The position numbers and the translations under genes are program-made. A stretch of DNA of 64,000 bases from contig NZ_CP155620.1 in NCBI RefSeq assembly GCF_040008265.1, forward strand, positions 1,674,001 through 1,738,000. The letters run 5' to 3'. The stretch is from Campylobacter sp. CCS1377. Lineage in GTDB: Bacteria; Campylobacterota; Campylobacteria; Campylobacterales; Campylobacteraceae. Shown in pieces: positions 59,657 through 64,000 of the stretch. Every line of letters begins with the position of its first letter. Position 1 is the first letter of the stretch. The notes beneath the pieces are model-generated. The model did no database searches and was not told the DNA's origin. It saw nothing but the letters and a program-made list of their open reading frames with translations.

Positions 59657-60541
59657 ATGAAACGCAGAAGTTTTTTAAATCTAAGCATAAAAACTTTTAT
59701 ATTTTTAAGTGCAATGTCAAGCACTCTTTTTTCGCAAACTTTAAAAACAACTCAAAATCAAATTAAGGAAAAAACTATGCAATTAAAACAAAAGGCAAAA
59801 GAAATTTATGAAGAGCTTTTGGGTGGAGCAAAAAAGGATCCGCTTTTTGCAAGTGATAAGGAGTTTTTTACTAATCACATTAATTTTACTTTTGGTGAAA
59901 GCTTTGCAAAGGCAAATTTACCTAAAGAAAAGTATTTTTTAATCACACTTGCTTCTACTTTGGCAGCGGGTGGAAAAATGGAGTTTAAAACTTTACTTAA
60001 AGGAGCGATAAATCACGATATAAGCCCCATTGCTATAAAAGAAGTGATTTATCAAGCTACGTCTTATGTAGGCTTTATTAAGGTGCGTGATTTTTTAAAT
60101 ATTTGCAATGAAGTATTTAAAAAATTAGGGATTAAAATGCCTTTAGCACCGCAAGGCACAACCACAGAAGAAAATCGCAAAGAAAAAGGTAGAGAAATGC
60201 AAAATGCGATCTTTGGCAAAGAAAATATCGCTAAAATGATAGAATCTACACCAAAAGATAAAGCCTTTATGAATGATTTTTTAAGTGCAAATTGTTTTGG
60301 AGACTACTACACACGCACAGGACTTGATCTAAAAACAAGAGAGCTTTTAACACTTGTGTATCTTATCTCACTTGGCGGAGCAGAAATCCAAGTAAAAGCT
60401 CATATGCAAGGCAATCTTAATATGGGACAAAGCAGAGAAGATTTGCTAAATATCATCGCTGCACTTACACCTTATATTGGCTATCCAAGGGCTTTAAATG
60501 CGATAAGTATATTAGATGAAATTTTATTGAAAAAGGTATAG
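59657..60541 (+). CDS. Exported carboxymuconolactone-decarboxylase-like protein (AhpD-like fold)
   Basis: A 294-residue protein whose start KRRSFLNLSIKTF carries a twin-arginine signal, so it is probably folded before export. Two CMD domains follow: about 55-155 (ITLASTLAAGGKMEFKTLLK, AINHDISPIAIKEVIYQAT) and 170-290 (LDLKTRELLTLVYLISLGGA, VKAHMQGNLNMGQ). No Cys-x-x-Cys peroxidase site is visible, so it is not an AhpD peroxidase. It is the third gene of the MerR-driven operon. With the cupin it may detoxify an aromatic or electrophilic compound in the periplasm. Confidence 0.87.
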   Translation: MKRRSFLNLSIKTFIFLSAMSSTLFSQTLKTTQNQIKEKTMQLKQKAKEIYEELLGGAKKDPLFASDKEFFTNHINFTFGESFAKANLPKEKYFLITLASTLAAGGKMEFKTLLKGAINHDISPIAIKEVIYQATSYVGFIKVRDFLNICNEVFKKLGIKMPLAPQGTTTEENRKEKGREMQNAIFGKENIAKMIESTPKDKAFMNDFLSANCFGDYYTRTGLDLKTRELLTLVYLISLGGAEIQVKAHMQGNLNMGQSREDLLNIIAALTPYIGYPRALNAISILDEILLKKV

Positions 60542-60609
60542 TTTTTAAGATGAATTGCCATATGAAAAAATGTTATAATTTTCATTTAACTAAGAAATGA
60601 GGATATAAC

Positions 60610-63249
60610 ATGGATGTGAAAAAATTTCTAATTCTTATTAAAGAAAAAGATAAAACACATGAAGTTGCTTCATTTCAAAAACAAGATAATACGATATTGA
60701 TTACTTTTAATGGATCAGAAAAAGTTTATAGTTATAGTTTAAATAATTGTGAAATTTTTGACAAGCCAAAATTACTATCTACACACCATGTTAATGACAC
60801 AATAGTTTGCAATGCTGAACTCATTATACAATTTGGAAAATATGTTAAAGTATTTTTTGATGATGGAAGTAATGAATTATTTCTTGCAAATGAAGATAAA
60901 GAAATGTCAAATAAAGCTGATATTTTTGGTTATTGCCAACGCATTGCACAAAAAATCATAATGCCGGAAAACGACACTTCCTTGCTTGAACGCCATTATA
61001 AAAAAATTAAAAATATCAAAAAAGATTCAGCACTATACGCGTATTTGACAAAGCAAAATAATGCTATATCTAATAAAAATGACTACTTATTATTTCCATT
61101 TGGCACTAATCAATCCCAATATACCGCCCTTCAAAATGCACTAAATTCCCAAATCAGCATAATAGAAGGACCTCCTGGCACTGGCAAAACACAAACTATT
61201 TTAAATATTATCGCTAATCTCATCGTGCAGGGCAAAAGTATCGCTGTTGTTTCTAATAACAATGCAGCAACACAAAATGTTTTTGAAAAATTACAAAATT
61301 ATGAGCTTGATTATTTGTGCGCCACATTGGGTAATAAAGACAATAAAGAATCTTTTATCAACAATCAACCAAAAATACCCAAACACCCTAACACCACAGA
61401 AGAAAACAACACGCTTTTACGCCATATAAAAAGCCTTAATTCTAGCATTCAAGAAATATTCTTCTTGCAGAATAAAAAAGCAAAAGAAAAAGAACTTTTG
61501 AGTGATTTTAAAACACAAACTAAGCACGCTAATTTTACGCATGCCCAAACTCTTCCAAAGCTCTCAAATACATTAGCTCTAAAACTTTTAAAAATAAAAA
61601 TCGCACTTGAAGAAGTGCCAAATATTTCTTTCTTTCACAAACTAAAACTCGTATTTTTAGATCGATTAGCTAATTTTAGCTTTTTTAAAAATACAAAAGA
61701 GAGCATTTTGCAGACTTTAGAATCTTACTTTTATGCTAATTCAATTCATGAGTTAGAAAAAAGCATTGATTTATGCACAAAAAAGCTTGTCAATTTAAAT
61801 ACCAAAAAGACAATAAAAGATTTACAAGATTATTCTATGAAATTTTTAAAAAATGCTTTAGCCTTGCGATACAAAAAAGAGAGGAAAATTTTTACTTTTG
61901 AAGATCTATATGCAAATAGTGCTGATTTTTTGCAAACATATCCTATTGTTTTTAGCACGACACATTCTATTGTAAATTCATTGAATATGAAGAATGCCTT
62001 ATTTGATTACATCATTATGGACGAAAGCTCGCAGGTAGATATACTTACAGGAATATTGGCTTTAAGTATTGCTAAGAATGCTGTTATTGTCGGTGATAAA
62101 AAGCAGCTCTCTTGCATTGTTGATACTAATATCATAGAAGAGGTAGAAAAGCTCAATAAAGAATTTAAAATTGAAGAAGCTTATAATTATCTCACCCATA
62201 GCTTTTTAGATTCAATAACAAAAGCCCTAAATAATGCCCCAAGAGTTTTACTGAAAGAGCATTATCGTTGTCATCCAAAAATTATTGGATTTTGTAATAA
62301 AAAATTCTATAACGATGAATTGCTTATTTTTTCTGAAGATAACAATCAAAAAGATGTTATAAAAGCAATACTTACGCCTAAAGGCAATCACGCGCGAGAT
62401 CGCTATAATCTAAGAGAAATTGAAGTTATTACAAAAGAGCTTATCCCAGCACTACGCCACAAAGCTTCTTCTAAAGATATAGGTATTATAACGCCTTATG
62501 TGAGACAAAAAGAAGAATTAGAGCGACATCTTGACAAAGATAGCAAAGATATACAAGTAGATACCGTGCATAAATATCAAGGCAGAGAAAAAGAGTGCAT
62601 TATTATCAGTCTTGTTGATAATCAACTGAGCAATTTTGTCGATGATCCCAAAATGCTTAATGTCTCAATCACGAGGGCAAAGAATTTTTTGTATCTTGTA
62701 GCTAATAGTGAGATTCTCAATACTCAAGGTAATGTGGCTGATTTTATGCGTTATATCCAATATAATAATTTTGAAGTTACTCAAAGTAGTATAAATTCAA
62801 TTTTTGATTTGCTTTATAATGCCAATAGAGAAGCAAGAGAAGCCTACCTAAAAAACAAAAAGAGAATTTCTATATATGATTCTGAAAATCTTGCTTATCA
62901 TGCAATTTTAGAAGTTTTAAAAGATTATCCAAGTTTAAAAGTTGCTAATCATGTCCGACTTGGATTGCTTATCAAAGATACCTCATCTTTAAATGAACAA
63001 GAGCAAAACTATCTTAGCTCTGCGCTTACGCATGTTGATTTTGTTATTTATCATACGATGAATAAAGAATTTTTACTTGCTATAGAAGTAGATGGTTATG
63101 CCTTTCATAATAAAAAAAGCAAACAAAACCAAAGAGATATGATTAAAAATAGTATTTTTGAAAAATGCAATATGCCCTTATTGCGATTGCATACCATTGG
63201 TAGCAGCGAAAAAGAACAAATCAAAAATGAGCTAGACAAACAATGGTAA
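60610..63249 (+). CDS. Superfamily 1 helicase fused to DUF2726-type nuclease
   Basis: An 879-residue protein. Residues about 1-140 are an uncharacterised N-terminal domain. An SF1 (Upf1/DNA2-like) helicase follows: Walker A EGPPGTGKTQTILNIIANL near 187, Walker B DYIIMDESSQVD near 470, VGDKKQLSC near 496, VDTVHKYQGREKECIIISLV near 650, and LNVSITRAKNFLYLVA near 684. The last 110 residues (HVDFVIYHTMNKEFLLAIEV, DGYAFHNKKSKQ, PLLRLHT) form a Vsr/DUF2726-like nuclease. Such fusions resemble antiphage effectors, for example the helicase-nuclease type of Mokosh. A TATAAT (60574-60579) gives it an independent promoter. It interrupts the MerR-regulated cluster. Confidence 0.88.
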   Translation: MDVKKFLILIKEKDKTHEVASFQKQDNTILITFNGSEKVYSYSLNNCEIFDKPKLLSTHHVNDTIVCNAELIIQFGKYVKVFFDDGSNELFLANEDKEMSNKADIFGYCQRIAQKIIMPENDTSLLERHYKKIKNIKKDSALYAYLTKQNNAISNKNDYLLFPFGTNQSQYTALQNALNSQISIIEGPPGTGKTQTILNIIANLIVQGKSIAVVSNNNAATQNVFEKLQNYELDYLCATLGNKDNKESFINNQPKIPKHPNTTEENNTLLRHIKSLNSSIQEIFFLQNKKAKEKELLSDFKTQTKHANFTHAQTLPKLSNTLALKLLKIKIALEEVPNISFFHKLKLVFLDRLANFSFFKNTKESILQTLESYFYANSIHELEKSIDLCTKKLVNLNTKKTIKDLQDYSMKFLKNALALRYKKERKIFTFEDLYANSADFLQTYPIVFSTTHSIVNSLNMKNALFDYIIMDESSQVDILTGILALSIAKNAVIVGDKKQLSCIVDTNIIEEVEKLNKEFKIEEAYNYLTHSFLDSITKALNNAPRVLLKEHYRCHPKIIGFCNKKFYNDELLIFSEDNNQKDVIKAILTPKGNHARDRYNLREIEVITKELIPALRHKASSKDIGIITPYVRQKEELERHLDKDSKDIQVDTVHKYQGREKECIIISLVDNQLSNFVDDPKMLNVSITRAKNFLYLVANSEILNTQGNVADFMRYIQYNNFEVTQSSINSIFDLLYNANREAREAYLKNKKRISIYDSENLAYHAILEVLKDYPSLKVANHVRLGLLIKDTSSLNEQEQNYLSSALTHVDFVIYHTMNKEFLLAIEVDGYAFHNKKSKQNQRDMIKNSIFEKCNMPLLRLHTIGSSEKEQIKNELDKQW

Positions 63250-63275
63250 CAATAATTTATTGATAAAGGAACACT

Positions 63276-63707
63276 ATGGCTTACACGATAAAGGAAGTAG
63301 AAAGACAAACCAAAATCTCTTCTCACACACTGCGATTCTGGGCAAAAAAGGGCTTGTTTCCCTTTGTGGATAGGGATAAAAATGGAGTGAAATACTTCAG
63401 CCAAAAAGACATTGCTTGGGTGGAATGGGTAGCGTGCCTGCGTCAAACTGGCATGAGTATTGAAGATATTAGAGAGTATGTATATCTTTTCCCAAAAGGG
63501 ATTAAAACCGCACCTAGACGCAAAAAGCTTTTAGAAAAACAATATCAAAAAATTCAAGAAGACTTGCAGAATCTACAAATCGCCAAAGAAAAGCTAGAGC
63601 ACAAACTAGAGATTTACACGCGCATGATAGAAACTGGCATTGATGAGCTAAACCCACAAAGCAGCCAATACAAAGGCACAAAAGAATTGAAAGAGAAAAG
63701 CAGATAA
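63276..63707 (+). CDS. NmlR-like MerR-family regulator with Cys54
   Basis: A 143-residue MerR regulator. The winged helix is YTIKEVERQTKISSHTLRFW and onward, and the coiled coil is about residues 85-115. The segment WVEWVACLRQTGMSIEDI places a single Cys at position 54, the position used by NmlR/AdhR proteins to sense aldehydes, quinones and nitric oxide stress. It is the best candidate for the activator of the three 19-base-spacer promoters at 55759, 58075 and 63741. It starts 26 bases after the helicase gene with AAAGGAA as ribosome binding site, so it may share that transcript. Confidence 0.9.
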   Translation: MAYTIKEVERQTKISSHTLRFWAKKGLFPFVDRDKNGVKYFSQKDIAWVEWVACLRQTGMSIEDIREYVYLFPKGIKTAPRRKKLLEKQYQKIQEDLQNLQIAKEKLEHKLEIYTRMIETGIDELNPQSSQYKGTKELKEKSR

Positions 63708-63740
63708 TTGCAAAATTTTCTAAAATTTAGCCCTTTTCTC

Positions 63741-63771
63741 TTGACTTAGAGCTGCTCTCATATTTTATAAT
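63741..63771 (+). promoter_or_regulatory. MerR-type promoter 3 (19-base spacer)
   Basis: TTGACT (63741-63746), a 19-base spacer and TATAAT (63766-63771). Over the 42 bases 63738-63779 it differs from the other two copies at two positions. The dyad AGAGC-T-GCTCT is perfect. It faces the cyclophilin-like gene. Confidence 0.8.
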
Positions 63772-63798
63772 TGCAAAAAATGCAAACAAAGGATTGTA

Positions 63799-64000
63799 AT
63801 GAAAAAGATTCTATGCTTTTTACTACTTTTAAACACATTTTTACTAGGAGAGCAAATGCAAATACAATTACTTTTTAATGGTAAGGAATTGCGCGTAATT
63901 TTAGAGGATAATGAGGCTTCAAAGCAGTTTTATAATGTGCTTCCAATGGAGCTAGAATTTAGCGATTTTATGAAAAAAGAAAAAATCGCACACTTACCCA
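63799..64000 (+). CDS. Exported cyclophilin-like-fold protein (3' part outside window)
   Basis: The 67 codons present read a signal peptide (MKKILCFLLLLNTFLLGEQ), then MQIQLLFNGKELRVILEDNE and FYNVLPMELEFSDFMKKEKI, the typical start of the cyclophilin-like-fold family. Proteins of this family often accompany cupin, carboxymuconolactone-decarboxylase-like and hydrolase genes in small stress clusters. The start is preceded by AAAGGA and a MerR-type promoter 28 bases away. The function of the family is unknown, and the gene runs off the end of the window. Confidence 0.8.
   Translation, partial: MKKILCFLLLLNTFLLGEQMQIQLLFNGKELRVILEDNEASKQFYNVLPMELEFSDFMKKEKIAHLP

Overview
The window comes from an AT-rich Campylobacterota genome, almost certainly a thermotolerant Campylobacter. 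The run nfuA-like, murE, ybaB, PDZ protein, ispA, tkt, iamB, iamA, MCE protein, lipoprotein and sigma54-driven flagellin-like gene follows the order I recall for C. jejuni Cj1639-Cj1650. The S10/spc ribosomal operon, the 16S-tRNA-Ala-tRNA-Ile-23S-5S operon and the arsP-arsR-arsC-acr3 operon also have the Campylobacter layout. Several neighbours (genes after secY, genes before infA, a scattered heptosyltransferase) do not match C. jejuni as I remember it, so I do not name a species.

Layout. 1-403: start of rpmJ and infA. 470-6792: accessory island on the minus strand. It holds a WYL regulator, a large membrane protein, a glycine-zipper protein, a Cys-cluster protein and a UPF0174 (YaaW-like) protein, all behind a promoter whose -35/-10 spacer contains an 11-base poly-G tract. 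A second operon behind it encodes three small paralogs and a two-helix membrane protein. 6925-17674: conserved core (sigma54-dependent flagellin-like protein, Mla/Iam-type lipid transport system, transketolase, polyprenyl synthase, PDZ protein, YbaB, MurE, NifU-like). 17818-19014: Bcr/CflA-type efflux pump. 19011-28130: restriction/defence block with a PD-(D/E)XK protein, a type IIG restriction-modification enzyme and two paralogous membrane proteins with pentapeptide-like repeats. 28517-33940: complete rRNA operon with two tRNAs. 34511-37326: chemoreceptor and an RsiV-like periplasmic protein.

37443-51626: the S10/spc ribosomal operon and secY, followed on the same strand by an acyltransferase, a PAP2 phosphatase and a dikinase-family enzyme. 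51859-55664: a MerR regulator, a DUF2165 protein and the arsenic operon with its own operator/promoter. 55752-64000: a cluster of efflux and exported enzymes (MFS transporter, alpha/beta hydrolase, cupin, carboxymuconolactone-decarboxylase-like protein, cyclophilin-like protein). Three nearly identical MerR-type promoters with 19-base spacers drive it, and the cluster encodes an NmlR-like regulator with a Cys at position 54. Two genes are embedded: a waaC-like heptosyltransferase currently frameshifted at a poly-G tract, and a helicase-nuclease fusion.

The features most worth follow-up are the phase-variable promoter of the UPF0174/WYL island, the RM-coupled pentapeptide membrane proteins, the MerR-type regulon, and the 53-bp direct repeats flanking the efflux and heptosyltransferase genes.
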